Positions 8,398 through 17,341 of a DNA stretch of 64,000 nt are shown piece by piece. Location of the stretch: positions 3,782,001 through 3,846,000 of the forward strand of contig NZ_CP028324.1 of assembly GCF_003028855.1 (NCBI RefSeq), given 5' to 3'. Both the position numbers and the translations under genes were made by a program. The notes under the pieces were generated by a model. That model was not told the DNA's origin and searched no databases. It saw nothing but the letters and a program-made list of their open reading frames with translations. This stretch comes from Pseudoduganella armeniaca. Its GTDB lineage: Bacteria; Pseudomonadota; Gammaproteobacteria; Burkholderiales; Burkholderiaceae_D. The stretch's first letter is position 1. Every line of letters begins with the position of its first letter.

Positions 8398-8411
8398 TTG
8401 ACCTAGGTCAA
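8398..8411. promoter_or_regulatory. Fnr/Anr-type box in a divergent promoter region
   Basis: TTGACCTAGGTCAA is a perfect 14-bp palindrome with the TTGAY-N4-RTCAA layout of Fnr/Anr/Dnr sites. Its centre (8404.5) lies 41.5 bases from plausible start points in both directions. To the right, CACAAT at 8435-8440 could be a -10; to the left, GATACA (complement of 8371-8376) could be a -10. The class II activator position is thus satisfied for both ubiU and the hemerythrin gene. Site and geometry are visible; which regulator binds is inferred. Confidence 0.78.
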
Positions 8412-8468
8412 GGAATTGCCTGTTGGGTGCAGCGCACAATGGCGGCAACGCAAAACAGGAGAGAAACC

Positions 8469-8930
8469 ATGACCACGCTGCACGAGTACCTGGCCGACGA
8501 GCACCGCGCCTGCGATGCCCACTATCTGCAGGCGGAAGCGCACATCGCCGACCGCGACTGGGAAGCCGCCTGCGACGCGTTCGGCCGCTTCGCCTGCGCG
8601 CTGGAACAGCATCTGCGCGGCGAGGAAGCGCTGCTGTTCCCGGCGATGGAAAAAGTGCTGGGCAGCGGCGCCGGTCCCACCGCCGTGATGCGGATGGAGC
8701 ACCAGCACATCCGCGTGCTGGTGCAGCGCATGGCCGACGCGATCGACGCGCACGATGCCAACGCCTGCTTCGACCATGCCGACAGCCTGCGCATCCTGAT
8801 GCACCAACATAATCTGAAGGAAGAGAACGTGCTGTATCCGACCGCCCTGCACCTGCTGGGCGCCAGCGCGCAGCCGCTGCTGGAGCAGTTGCGGCGCCAA
8901 TGGGAGCAGCCGGTCGGGGAGGCAGCATGA
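8469..8930 (+). CDS. hemerythrin HHE-domain cation-binding protein
   Basis: A 153-residue four-helix hemerythrin-like protein. Likely di-iron ligands are His12, His48 and Glu52 (HLRGEE), His78/80 (MEHQH), and His112/114 with Glu118 (MHQHNLKEEN). The family binds O2 or NO, or helps repair iron centres; RIC/YtfE is one branch. An ATG preceded by CAGGAGAG is preferred to an upstream in-frame ATG. It heads an operon with a DUF2249 protein (4-base overlap) and an NnrS-like membrane protein, opposite ubiUVT. An NO/low-oxygen role is inference from that setting. Confidence 0.88.
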   Translation: MTTLHEYLADEHRACDAHYLQAEAHIADRDWEAACDAFGRFACALEQHLRGEEALLFPAMEKVLGSGAGPTAVMRMEHQHIRVLVQRMADAIDAHDANACFDHADSLRILMHQHNLKEENVLYPTALHLLGASAQPLLEQLRRQWEQPVGEAA

Positions 8931-9199
8931 GGACGTCGACGCCCGCGGACGATCCGCTGCAATGGCCCGCCACGCTGCTGGACGTGGGTGGCCTGGAAGC
9001 GCCCGAACCGATGGTGCGCATCCTGGAAGCGCTCGACACGCTGCCCGAGCGCGGCAGCCTGCGCGTGCTGATCGACCGCGAGCCGCATCCGCTGTACCGC
9101 GTGCTGGAGCGCTACGAATTCCGCCACCGCACCTGCCCCACCGGCGACGGCCGCTATGAACTGCTGATCTGGCAGGTGCCCCTGTCCAGCGCCGCATAA
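8927..9199 (+). CDS. DUF2249-domain protein
   Basis: A 90-residue soluble protein with the DUF2249 layout (LDVGGLEAPEPM near the N-terminus, RVLIDREPHPLY, and a closing ELLIWQ strand). DUF2249 proteins adopt a SirA/TusA-like fold and commonly travel with hemerythrins and denitrification genes; the biochemical role is unknown. Its ATG overlaps the hemerythrin stop (ATGA), so the two are translationally coupled. Confidence 0.8.
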   Translation: MRTSTPADDPLQWPATLLDVGGLEAPEPMVRILEALDTLPERGSLRVLIDREPHPLYRVLERYEFRHRTCPTGDGRYELLIWQVPLSSAA

Positions 9200-9216
9200 G
9201 CAATCCGGGCCACACC

Positions 9217-10527
9217 ATGCAACGTATCCTGTCGTTCGACATGAACCCGCCGCTGGCCCTGCCGCTGCGCTTTTTCCTGACGGTTCCCGTGTTCGCCGCG
9301 CTGGCCGCCGCCCTGCTGCTGTGGCAGGGCGACGCGGCGCTGGCCACGCGCTGGTCGCCCGTCACGCTGGCCCTGACGCACCTGCTGACCCTGGGCTGCC
9401 TGACGATGGCGATGACGGGCGCGCTGCTGCAGATCCTGCCAGTCATGGCCGGCATCACGGTGCCGGGCAGCGTGCGCGCCGGCCACGCCATGCACGGCCT
9501 GCTGGTGGCCGGCACGGCGCTGCTGGCGCTGGCCTTCCTGCTGCAGCGGCCCTGGCTGTTCGCGCCGGCCGTGGCCGCGCTGGGCCTGTGCTTCCTGTGG
9601 CTGCTGGGGGCCTGCACGGTCGGCCTGTGGCAGCAGTACCCGAGCGGGGCGGATGCGTCGCTGACGGCGATCCGGCTGGCACTGGCCGCGCTGGCCGTGA
9701 CGGTCACGCTGGGATTGCTGCTGGCCGTGTCCTACGCCTGGCCCACGCTGCTCGCGCTGCCGCTGCTGGCACTGACCGACCTGCACGCCACCTGGGGCCT
9801 GCTGGGCTGGGTCGGCCTGCTGGTGATCGGCGTCGCGTTCCAGGTCGTGCCGATGTTCCATGTGACGGAGCCCTACCCGCGCTGGCTGACGGGCGGCTAC
9901 TGCACCACGCTGTTCCTGCTGCTGGTCGCTGCCTCGCTCTCCAGCGGCGTGGCCGAGCCGTTCCGCCTGGCCAGCCTGGCCCTGCTGGGACTGGGCCATG
10001 GCGGCTTCGCGCTGGCGACCCTGTGGCTGCTGGCGCACCGCAAGCGTCCCGCGGCCGACGTCACCACGCTGTTCTGGCGTGTCGCGCTGGCCAGCCTGGT
10101 GGCCGCGCTGCTGGCGGGCGCACTGCCGCAGGACGACCGCCTCGACCTGGCACGTGGCGTGCTGCTGATCGTCGGCTTCGCGCTGGCGACCATCAACGGC
10201 ATGCTGTACAAGATCGTGCCGTTCCTGACCTGGTACCACCTGCAGCACGCGGGCGACGGCCGCAAGGCCGGCGTGCCCGGTATCCAGAAGATCATCCCCG
10301 CCACGCACGCGCGCGGCCAGTTCGCGCTGCACTGCGCCGCGCTGGCCGTACTGCTGGCGGCCTGCTTCTTCCCGGCCCTGCTGACGCGCCCCGCCGCGGC
10401 GCTGTTGTGCCTTTCCTGCGGCGCGCTGTTCGTCAACCTGTGGCGCGCCACCCGGCTGTATGCCCGGCTCAGTCGCCATGCGGCTGCCGCGCCTGTCGCT
10501 GTTTCCGTTCCCACGCCGGTCCACTAA
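9217..10527 (+). CDS. polytopic membrane protein, NnrS-like / haem-copper-oxidase-subunit-I-like
   Basis: A 436-residue protein with about twelve hydrophobic segments and little outside the membrane. Conserved-looking His residues sit in helices, for example LALTHLLTLGC near residue 52 and VVPMFHVTEPYPRW in the middle. This resembles NnrS, a haem- and copper-containing membrane protein tied to NO metabolism, and other subunit-I-like stand-alone proteins. It follows the hemerythrin and DUF2249 genes by 17 bases, a grouping seen in denitrifiers. Topology is clear; family membership is moderately supported and function is inferred. Confidence 0.6.
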   Translation: MQRILSFDMNPPLALPLRFFLTVPVFAALAAALLLWQGDAALATRWSPVTLALTHLLTLGCLTMAMTGALLQILPVMAGITVPGSVRAGHAMHGLLVAGTALLALAFLLQRPWLFAPAVAALGLCFLWLLGACTVGLWQQYPSGADASLTAIRLALAALAVTVTLGLLLAVSYAWPTLLALPLLALTDLHATWGLLGWVGLLVIGVAFQVVPMFHVTEPYPRWLTGGYCTTLFLLLVAASLSSGVAEPFRLASLALLGLGHGGFALATLWLLAHRKRPAADVTTLFWRVALASLVAALLAGALPQDDRLDLARGVLLIVGFALATINGMLYKIVPFLTWYHLQHAGDGRKAGVPGIQKIIPATHARGQFALHCAALAVLLAACFFPALLTRPAAALLCLSCGALFVNLWRATRLYARLSRHAAAAPVAVSVPTPVH

Positions 10528-10543
10528 CCTCGAGAACAACAAC

Positions 10544-10750
10544 ATGAAAAAACGCCTCTCCAACAAGCCCGTGGCGCAACCATCCGCGACGGGCCGCCTG
10601 TCCATCTACACCCGTGCCGACGGCAGCCGCGTGCACCGCCTGAGCGATGACATCGCCCACCCGCTGCGCCGCACGGTCGCGGCGATCCGGCGCGACCCGA
10701 TGGTGACAGCGCTGTTCGGGCCACCCGCGCACGCGCTGCCGGAGGTGTGA
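10544..10750 (+). CDS. small basic hypothetical protein
   Basis: 68 residues starting MKKRLSNKP with many Arg/His residues and no membrane segment or known motif. It starts 16 bases after the NnrS-like gene and probably belongs to the same Fnr-type operon. No homologue is recognised. Weakness: the upstream ribosome site is poor. Confidence 0.5.
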   Translation: MKKRLSNKPVAQPSATGRLSIYTRADGSRVHRLSDDIAHPLRRTVAAIRRDPMVTALFGPPAHALPEV

Positions 10751-10875
10751 GCCCCGTCTCTGGTGCCGTGCGTTAACTGGCGCACTGTCCTGTACGACTG
10801 AACGGTTTATCCTGGAAGCGTGCTTGGGTTGCAAGCACGCACACAGGAAAACCCGACAACCATCAGGAGAGACGC

Positions 10876-11061
10876 ATGAACAAAGTACAGCGCGCATATT
10901 CCCGCACCGACGTCACGACCGAACTGGTCATCAACCGCGCCCTGCTGATGCAGCAATCCCTGGGGCTGCGCGATGCGCACATGTTCCTGACCCGCAAGCG
11001 CATCAAGCCGGCCACGATCAAGCGCGTGCTGGCTTGCCCGGGCGAGCGGCGCAGCTGCTGA
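10876..11061 (+). CDS. small hypothetical protein
   Basis: 61 residues, basic (MNKVQRAYSRT...; ending PGERRSC), preceded by a good CAGGAGAG ribosome site seven bases before the ATG. The middle (ALLMQQSLGLRDA) could form an amphipathic helix. It stands alone between the hemerythrin operon and a hairpin. Not recognised; the strong ribosome site is the main reason to call it. Confidence 0.5.
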   Translation: MNKVQRAYSRTDVTTELVINRALLMQQSLGLRDAHMFLTRKRIKPATIKRVLACPGERRSC

Positions 11062-11191
11062 TGGCGGCTGCCAAATGCCCTGCCGCCGCGCAGCATTCGT
11101 ACCTGCGGGCCAGCGCGGCAAGCTTGAAGGTAGGCCTGGCTGGATCGCGGCCATCTTGAAGAAATGACCCAGGAGTATCGCGGTGTCGCGT

Positions 11192-11228
11192 GCCCTGGTC
11201 CGCATCGGTGATCGATGCGGACCAGGGC
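11192..11228. terminator. 15-bp perfect intergenic hairpin
   Basis: GCCCTGGTCCGCATC and its exact complement flank a seven-base loop. There is no T-run, so this may be a Rho-dependent end, an RNA-stability hairpin or a protein site. It lies between the small protein gene and the convergent heparinase-like gene in an otherwise featureless stretch (11062-11333). Confidence 0.5.
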
Positions 11229-11333
11229 GCAGAGTCACTGTGCCCTTGCCGGGGCACTCGCCAATACGGCGCAGCCAGGCCCCTGCGCCCCACCCGACAA
11301 CGGAGGGTCACGCTCGGGGAAACGCGCTGAACG

Positions 11334-14300
11334 TCAGCGCCGACCGGCCGGTGGGTAATCGAGCACGCCCTTCGCTGAGCTCTTGTATCGTCCCGGCCCT
11401 TCTCCCGCTTCCTGTACGACACTGCATTCCGTCGAAGCGTTACATACGATACGGTAATACTTGTCCGCTTCCAGACCTGCCACCAGCATGCTGGCCGCCG
11501 GGTTCTGCGGCCCCCACTTCAGCGTCTTTACCGGGGCGTACGTCGTCGAGAACACCACCGTTTGGTCATTATCGAGCTTGACCGCATCGGCGCTGTTGTC
11601 GCTGCTCGCCAGCAGTTCCGAGGTCGGATTCTCGGGCGCCTTCGGCGTGCCGTCATCGACACCCACACGCAACACATTCAGGAATCGCTGAAATTGCCAG
11701 CCCGTTGCGCCTTCCGCTGCCGGCGCAATCTCGATGCGCCAGTTGCCCGCGTCCGGTGCTGGCGGTTGCGGGCTCCAGAAGACGTTTCGTGGCGGATAGT
11801 TGTACGAGATGCCATCCGCGCCGCGCACGGTAAATCGGCAATCGTACTCATCCGGTGTCGTCCTGCTGACGTCGGGACGCTGCACGCAACGGCGTCCTTC
11901 CGCAGCGCTGCCGCCAACGATGCGAATGGTCGCCTGCTTCGGCAGCAGTGGCTCGACCGTCACCATGCCGCCACCGTTGCGGATACGCAGCGGTGGGTTG
12001 GCCGCACCGTCGATCGCATAGCGTCCGCCGTCCAGGTAGCGCTGGCTGGCGAACGTTTCCGGACGCTCGACACTGTGCAACAACGACGTGGCAAGCAGCT
12101 TTTTGGGCGAATTGATACGATCATGCACCAGGACGATCGGTTTCGCGCCATCCTGACGCAGGTAGATAATGCTGCGGTGGAAGCCCTGCTCGTGGTGCAG
12201 CTTTTCAGTCGCGCCCGACTTGTACGCCTTGCTCGCGTTACCGACCGCGTAGGTGTAGTGATCCCCGGTTTCGAATGCCGTCACACCGTCCAATGCATTG
12301 ATGCCACCCGGCTTGATCTGTTCCAACGTTGGATAGATTTCGCCGCGATACCACTGGCCGCCGTCGTTGCTGAAGGTCTTTCCGTCCCGCATGAACGCCT
12401 CCTGAGGGTCGAACACGACGATGGTATTGTGAGCGATCGTTCGGCGGTAGTAATTTTCCCAATGCGCTGTGTAATAGTCATCGTACTTGCCCGAATCGAC
12501 GAGCAAGGGGGCACGATAGAACAGCGAGAAACTGTTTTGATCGAGGTGGTGGTGGTTCTCGGAGGCAAACGACGTCGACTTGAAGTCGAGCAGAACCGCG
12601 TCATTGTAGTGCCACGTATCGCGCATCAATACGTTGCCCGCGACGGCGAAATGCTTCGCCAACGGTAGATCGTTCGCACGGGGCTGCGCCAGCGTGCCTG
12701 GGAAATAGAGGCGCTCCCACAGCGGCTCCGTGTTCCAGAGCAAGCGTGGCGCTTGGATCTGGTCCTTGTAGAAGGCGGCGGCGATGCCATCGCCCGCCAG
12801 TGCGGCAGCCAACGTGACGCTCGCGATCGGACCATCGGTCGAGTGCGTATCGTAATTATCGCCCGCGGCCGGGAAGGTGCCGTCCCAGTCAGTGCGCGCG
12901 CCGTCGACGTATCCCTTCCTCATGCCGTAGAGGTACGGGAGCACCAGCTTGGGAGCGAAGTTGCTGTGTGCGTCAATGAGGGCATCGGTCCCGCTCGTCT
13001 GGACCTTGCGCCACATGGCCATTCTCAGCAGCAGTTCGTCGCCAGTGCCATAAGTGAAGAGCGACTGATGCCCGCCATCTTGAGAAATATAGTTTCGCGT
13101 GGGCAGAAAACCGGCCATGCGATCACCGTCCTGGTGCACCTGGTGCCAATGGAGCGTATCGATCATCGGCATCACTTCGGCCTTTGTTTCCCTATCCGCG
13201 ATCGCGAGCAGGCCGAGGGCAGCGCCCTGGATGGCGCTGCCGTGATGGCCGGAGATATAGTTCCGTGTGATATTTGCCGTCTTCGAGCAGGCAAACGTGG
13301 TCCCCGCGAGCGGATTGAGGTTGCCGCAGATCATGCCGACCAGGTCATTGTCGGTGCCTGCGACATCGTACCTGATCGTTTCCTTGATTTTGGCGCGTAT
13401 ATCGGCCCTGTCGGCCTCTTGCAGGTAGTCGTAAATCCAGTCATAGATCATGCCTAAGGCCCCGACCCTGGCGCCCATCGACCACTCGCCGTTCGTGTGC
13501 ACCGGAACGGAAGCGATGTGGCGCGAGTAAGCCAGAGCGGCGTCGGCATACGGCTTTTGACCAGTCAACTGATACGCCAGCCCCAGCTCCGCAGCCGTCT
13601 CGGTGATGATCGCCCGGCTCGCCGTGTTAACGTTACAGGCATGGTTGACGTCGGACGGGATGGGCTGCGAACTGCAGCCCATTACGGTAGCGACTTTCTT
13701 TTTTGCCTGTTCTATAAAGAAGTAATAGGCACCTCCCAGGCGCCAGTCCAGATTCCTGCCATTCCAGACTTCGTCCATTGTGCTGTTTTCGACCTTGAAC
13801 TCCAGGACCTCATCGTTTTCACGCTTGGCGAAATAGTATGGTTGCGGATTGGCCTGGTCTGGTTCCCATCCCTGACGCCACGGCTGCGGTGCCCCGCCCT
13901 CGATGGTACCGCCGTCTACCACGAGGGAAACGAACTTGTCAGGGTTGTTGTAGTGAATGGTAATGGTTGCGGTATTCGACCTGGCGATATTGATGCGCTT
14001 GTTGACAAGCGCGTTCGTATCGCTATACAGCAGCATGATCTGGAGCCCGATCGTGTTCTCGGTATCCCAGTCGTCCACGTGGCGTATATACAGGTGATTG
14101 CCAGGGTGTGACAACGTGCCGAAGATGAGCGCATTCTTGAAATCGCGCGAAGTAAGCTGGCCAGGCTTGATTTTCAGTGTCACGGTACCGTATTTCGCTG
14201 GCAACGCCACGGTCGGGATCGCAGCCTTCAGCGCTGCGAAATCGGTTTTCGTCGCAAATAGCCGCGGGTGCTCACTTTTGATATCGAGCGCTGCAGCAGA

Positions 14301-14366
14301 ATGCGGCACCGTGATCGATGAGATCGCCAGAAGTGTGAGCGCGGTAATGTGGCGCAGGCGGGGCAT
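11334..14366 (-). CDS. secreted heparinase II/III-family polysaccharide lyase-like protein
   Basis: A 1010-residue protein with a signal peptide (about 1-26). An alpha-helical toroid-like middle (around residues 240-500) is followed by the heparinase II/III C-terminal beta domain (HHHLDQNSFSLFYRAPLLVDSGKYD, then RRTIAHNTIVV, residues about 590-650). Such enzymes cleave uronic-acid polysaccharides or exopolysaccharide outside the cytoplasm. An extra C-terminal module (VGVDDGTPKAP... to the end) resembles a fibronectin-like or Ig-like domain. Codon use is visibly less G/C-rich than the neighbours, suggesting acquisition by transfer. It stands alone with no lyase operon around it, so the substrate is unknown. 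Confidence 0.75.
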   Translation of the reverse strand: MPRLRHITALTLLAISSITVPHSAAALDIKSEHPRLFATKTDFAALKAAIPTVALPAKYGTVTLKIKPGQLTSRDFKNALIFGTLSHPGNHLYIRHVDDWDTENTIGLQIMLLYSDTNALVNKRINIARSNTATITIHYNNPDKFVSLVVDGGTIEGGAPQPWRQGWEPDQANPQPYYFAKRENDEVLEFKVENSTMDEVWNGRNLDWRLGGAYYFFIEQAKKKVATVMGCSSQPIPSDVNHACNVNTASRAIITETAAELGLAYQLTGQKPYADAALAYSRHIASVPVHTNGEWSMGARVGALGMIYDWIYDYLQEADRADIRAKIKETIRYDVAGTDNDLVGMICGNLNPLAGTTFACSKTANITRNYISGHHGSAIQGAALGLLAIADRETKAEVMPMIDTLHWHQVHQDGDRMAGFLPTRNYISQDGGHQSLFTYGTGDELLLRMAMWRKVQTSGTDALIDAHSNFAPKLVLPYLYGMRKGYVDGARTDWDGTFPAAGDNYDTHSTDGPIASVTLAAALAGDGIAAAFYKDQIQAPRLLWNTEPLWERLYFPGTLAQPRANDLPLAKHFAVAGNVLMRDTWHYNDAVLLDFKSTSFASENHHHLDQNSFSLFYRAPLLVDSGKYDDYYTAHWENYYRRTIAHNTIVVFDPQEAFMRDGKTFSNDGGQWYRGEIYPTLEQIKPGGINALDGVTAFETGDHYTYAVGNASKAYKSGATEKLHHEQGFHRSIIYLRQDGAKPIVLVHDRINSPKKLLATSLLHSVERPETFASQRYLDGGRYAIDGAANPPLRIRNGGGMVTVEPLLPKQATIRIVGGSAAEGRRCVQRPDVSRTTPDEYDCRFTVRGADGISYNYPPRNVFWSPQPPAPDAGNWRIEIAPAAEGATGWQFQRFLNVLRVGVDDGTPKAPENPTSELLASSDNSADAVKLDNDQTVVFSTTYAPVKTLKWGPQNPAASMLVAGLEADKYYRIVCNASTECSVVQEAGEGPGRYKSSAKGVLDYPPAGRR

Positions 14367-14512
14367 GGGGCACCTTATCGGAATTAAAAGGTGGCCATCA
14401 TATCAACATCGTCCCCACCGAATTCTATCCAATTCCCACCGTGCCCGCGCCCCCACCAGAGCGAGCGAAGCGCTGGCCCATGGTGCGGGCAGACAAATGG
14501 GACGACCGCTGT

Positions 14513-16252
14513 TCAGCCATACCGGCTGGCATACTCCGCCGCCGGCAGCGGCGCACTGAACCAATACCCCTGCGCCTCGTCGCAGTCCTGCCGGCGCAGG
14601 AAGTCCAGCTGGTCCGATTCCTCCACGCCCTCGGCCACGATGCGCCGGCCCAGGCTCTGGCCCAGGCCGATGACCGCGCGCACGATCGCGGCACCGGCCG
14701 CGTCGGCACCGATGGCACGCACGAAGCTCTGGTCGATCTTGATCGTGTCCACCGGCAGGCGACGCAGGTAGCTGAGGCTGGAATAGCCGGTGCCGAAATC
14801 GTCGATCGCCAGGCCGACGCCGCTGTCGCGCACCCGGCACAGTTTGGCCAGCGCCGCATCCGTGTCCTGCAGCAGTACCCCTTCCGTGATCTCCAGCTGC
14901 AGGCGTTCGGGTGCGATGCCCGTCTCGCGCAGCGTCTGCACCAGTCCCTCCTCGAAGGCCGGGTCGTGCAGCTCGCGGGCGGAGACGTTGACGGCCGCAT
15001 GGCCAGGCGCCATGCCGGCCTGCTGCCACGCCACCAGCTGGGCGCAGGCGGTATCGCGCACCCAGCGCCCCAGCACGCCGATCAGGCCGAAGTCCTCCGC
15101 CACCGGGATGAAGCGGCTGGGCGGCACCGGGCCCCACACCGGATGATGCCAGCGCACCAGGGCCTCGCTGCCCGTCAGCCGGCCGCTGCGCAAGTCGAAC
15201 TTGGGCTGGTAGTGCACCCGCAGTTCACCGTTGCCCAGCGCCGCGCGCAGTCCGCTCTGCAGCTGCTGGCGCCGCACGGCCTCCTCGTTCATGTGGGGTT
15301 CGTAGAAGCGGAACGTGTTCTTGCCCGATCCCTTGGCCAGGTACAGCGCCGTGTCGGCATTGCGCACCAGGCTTTCCGCGTCCGTGCCGTCCTGCGGGCA
15401 GACGGCGATGCCGATACTGGCGCTGGTGTGGAGCGTGCTGCCGTCCACTTCGTGCGGCGCCGCCAGTGCCGCCAGGATCTTGCCTGCCGCGATGCCGACC
15501 ATGTGCGCGGCGTTGTCCGTCAACGTCAGCAGCACAACGAACTCGTCGCCGCCGAAGCGGCTGATCGTGTCGCTGCGGCGCACGCACTCGCGCAGCCGCG
15601 CCGCCACGGAGCCAAGCAGCCGGTCGCCAGCGCTGTGTCCCAGCGAATCGTTGACGTGCTTGAAGTTGTCCAGGTCAAGGTAGAGCACTGCCAGTTGCGT
15701 GCCGTGCCGCGCGGCCAGCGCCACTTCGTGCGCCAGCCGGCTGCCCAGCAGCGCGCGATTCGGCAGGTCGGTCAGGAAGTCGTGGGTGGCCTGGTGCGTC
15801 ATCTGCAGCATTGTCTGGTGCGCTGCCGTCACGTCGTGGAATACCATCACGGCGCCGCACAGGGCGCCGCCGGCGTCGAACACGGGCGCGGTGCAGTCCT
15901 CGATGGCGAATTCGCTGCCGTCATGGCGCACGAGGATCGTGCCGGGCGGTACCCGCGCCGGCACACCGCTGGCCAGCACGGCGATAATGGGATGCTGCAT
16001 CGGTTCCAGCGCGGCGCTCAACAGCGTGAACAACTCGTCCGCGCTGTAACCCAGCAGTGATACGGCGTCGCCGCGCAGCAGGGTACAAGCGGCCGGATTG
16101 ACGAAGGTGACGGTGCCGCGCGCATCGGTGCACAACACCGCGTCGCTGATGGCACGCAGCACGTGGTCGGCGAAATAGGCGGTATCGGGCGGGTCGCCAT
16201 CGCCACCGCCGGCCCCGCCGGCCGGCCGCCCTGCTGTGCTGCGCTCGCTCAT
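14513..16252 (-). CDS. PAS-GGDEF-EAL cyclic-di-GMP signalling protein
   Basis: 579 residues. A PAS sensor domain (about 30-140) is followed by a GGDEF domain with an intact FGGDEF signature and an EAL domain (EALVRWHHP, later NVSAREL, DDFGTGYSSLSYL and AEGVE). The intact GGDEF and EAL motifs mean synthesis and breakdown of cyclic di-GMP are both possible; which dominates cannot be read from sequence. No membrane segment is evident, so it is probably cytosolic. Monocistronic, with a short hairpin upstream. Confidence 0.92.
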   Translation of the reverse strand: MSERSTAGRPAGGAGGGDGDPPDTAYFADHVLRAISDAVLCTDARGTVTFVNPAACTLLRGDAVSLLGYSADELFTLLSAALEPMQHPIIAVLASGVPARVPPGTILVRHDGSEFAIEDCTAPVFDAGGALCGAVMVFHDVTAAHQTMLQMTHQATHDFLTDLPNRALLGSRLAHEVALAARHGTQLAVLYLDLDNFKHVNDSLGHSAGDRLLGSVAARLRECVRRSDTISRFGGDEFVVLLTLTDNAAHMVGIAAGKILAALAAPHEVDGSTLHTSASIGIAVCPQDGTDAESLVRNADTALYLAKGSGKNTFRFYEPHMNEEAVRRQQLQSGLRAALGNGELRVHYQPKFDLRSGRLTGSEALVRWHHPVWGPVPPSRFIPVAEDFGLIGVLGRWVRDTACAQLVAWQQAGMAPGHAAVNVSARELHDPAFEEGLVQTLRETGIAPERLQLEITEGVLLQDTDAALAKLCRVRDSGVGLAIDDFGTGYSSLSYLRRLPVDTIKIDQSFVRAIGADAAGAAIVRAVIGLGQSLGRRIVAEGVEESDQLDFLRRQDCDEAQGYWFSAPLPAAEYASRYG

Positions 16253-16307
16253 CGCCGCTCTCCGCAGACTCCGTGGCGCCGGGAAGCGCCGCGTTTGTCG
16301 TGGACAT

Positions 16308-16333
16308 TACACACCTAAAACGCAAGGTGTGTA
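16308..16333. promoter_or_regulatory. hairpin between a GH43 gene and the GGDEF-EAL gene
   Basis: TACACACC and GGTGTGTA form an 8-bp perfect inverted repeat with a ten-base spacer. It lies downstream of the GH43 stop and upstream of the GGDEF-EAL start, so it could be a transcript end or an operator. No T-run follows. Confidence 0.4.
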
Positions 16334-16364
16334 GCACGGCTGAAAGCGTCACCTTGAAGAGTGG

Positions 16365-17330
16365 TCAGCGCTCGCGCGCCGACGGTGCCGGCTGCTCCAT
16401 CCAGGTGGGACCATCCGTGACGGGCCGGTCGCCCTGCCAGCTCAGCCGGTCGATACACATGCGCCGGCCCACCATGTCCGGCTGCCACGCATGGTAGACG
16501 ATCCAGGTTTCGCTGCCGTCCGGCGAGGGCGTGAACGAATTGTGCCCCGGCCCGATCAGGCGTCCCGGCCGAGTGCTCATCAATAGCGCGCGCTCGCCCT
16601 GGGGCGGCCGCGTGAACGGTCCGAGCGGATGGTCGGCCACGACATAGCTGACGCCATAGTTCTCCCTTTCCCAGGCGCCGCCACTGTAGAAGCAGTAGTA
16701 TTTGCCGTCGTGCTGCTGCACGGCCGGGCCCTCGACCGTATGCCAGTCGTACACGGCACCATACATCGAACGCTGCTTCAGGAACAGGTGCCAGTCCTGG
16801 TGCGGTCGCACCACCACGCGCGGTTCGCCGGCGAGCGTTTGCATGTCCACCAGCCGGTCCACCACGATGCCGGTACCGACCCGGTGATCGTCCTCCAGCT
16901 CGAGGAAGTCGACGCAGTAGTACAGGTACCACTGGCCGTCCGTATCCCGGAACGGATGGGCGTCGATCGAGAACGGCTGGTCCGGCACCAGCACCACGCC
17001 CGTGTCGAGGAACGGTCCGGCCGGATGCTCGCTGGAGGCCACGCGCAGCTGGTGGTCGTTGCCGTCGATGCCATGGGCCGAGTAGTACATATAGAACACG
17101 CCGTCGCGCGCGGCCACCTCCGGTGCCCAGAAGTCGCTGCCGCCGGGCGGCACCAGCGCATGGCCGAGCGGCTCCCAATGCACCAGGTCGCTCGAGCGCA
17201 GCACCGGGAAGGCGCGCCCGTCGGCCGACGGCGGCGCCGTGCCGTAGGCGTAATACAGGCCGTCGTGCTTGAGCACGAACGGATCGGCCATCGTGTGCGG
17301 ATAGACGGGGTTGACGTAGCTGTCGGCCAT
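16365..17330 (-). CDS. glycoside hydrolase family 43 (arabinosidase/xylosidase type), cytoplasmic
   Basis: A 321-residue five-bladed beta-propeller hydrolase with the GH43 triad: Asp16 (MADPFV, base), Asp123 (SIDAHPF, pKa modulator) and Glu200 (TVEGPAV, acid). No signal peptide. A GTG 15 bases upstream overlaps the TonB-receptor stop, but the ATG at 17330 has a better ribosome site (CGGAGA). It closely follows the TonB receptor, so imported oligosaccharides are probably trimmed inside. GH43 enzymes cleave alpha-L-arabinofuranosyl or beta-xylosyl linkages; which one is not decidable here. Confidence 0.88.
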   Translation of the reverse strand: MADSYVNPVYPHTMADPFVLKHDGLYYAYGTAPPSADGRAFPVLRSSDLVHWEPLGHALVPPGGSDFWAPEVAARDGVFYMYYSAHGIDGNDHQLRVASSEHPAGPFLDTGVVLVPDQPFSIDAHPFRDTDGQWYLYYCVDFLELEDDHRVGTGIVVDRLVDMQTLAGEPRVVVRPHQDWHLFLKQRSMYGAVYDWHTVEGPAVQQHDGKYYCFYSGGAWERENYGVSYVVADHPLGPFTRPPQGERALLMSTRPGRLIGPGHNSFTPSPDGSETWIVYHAWQPDMVGRRMCIDRLSWQGDRPVTDGPTWMEQPAPSARER

Positions 17331-17341
17331 GCTGTCTCCGT

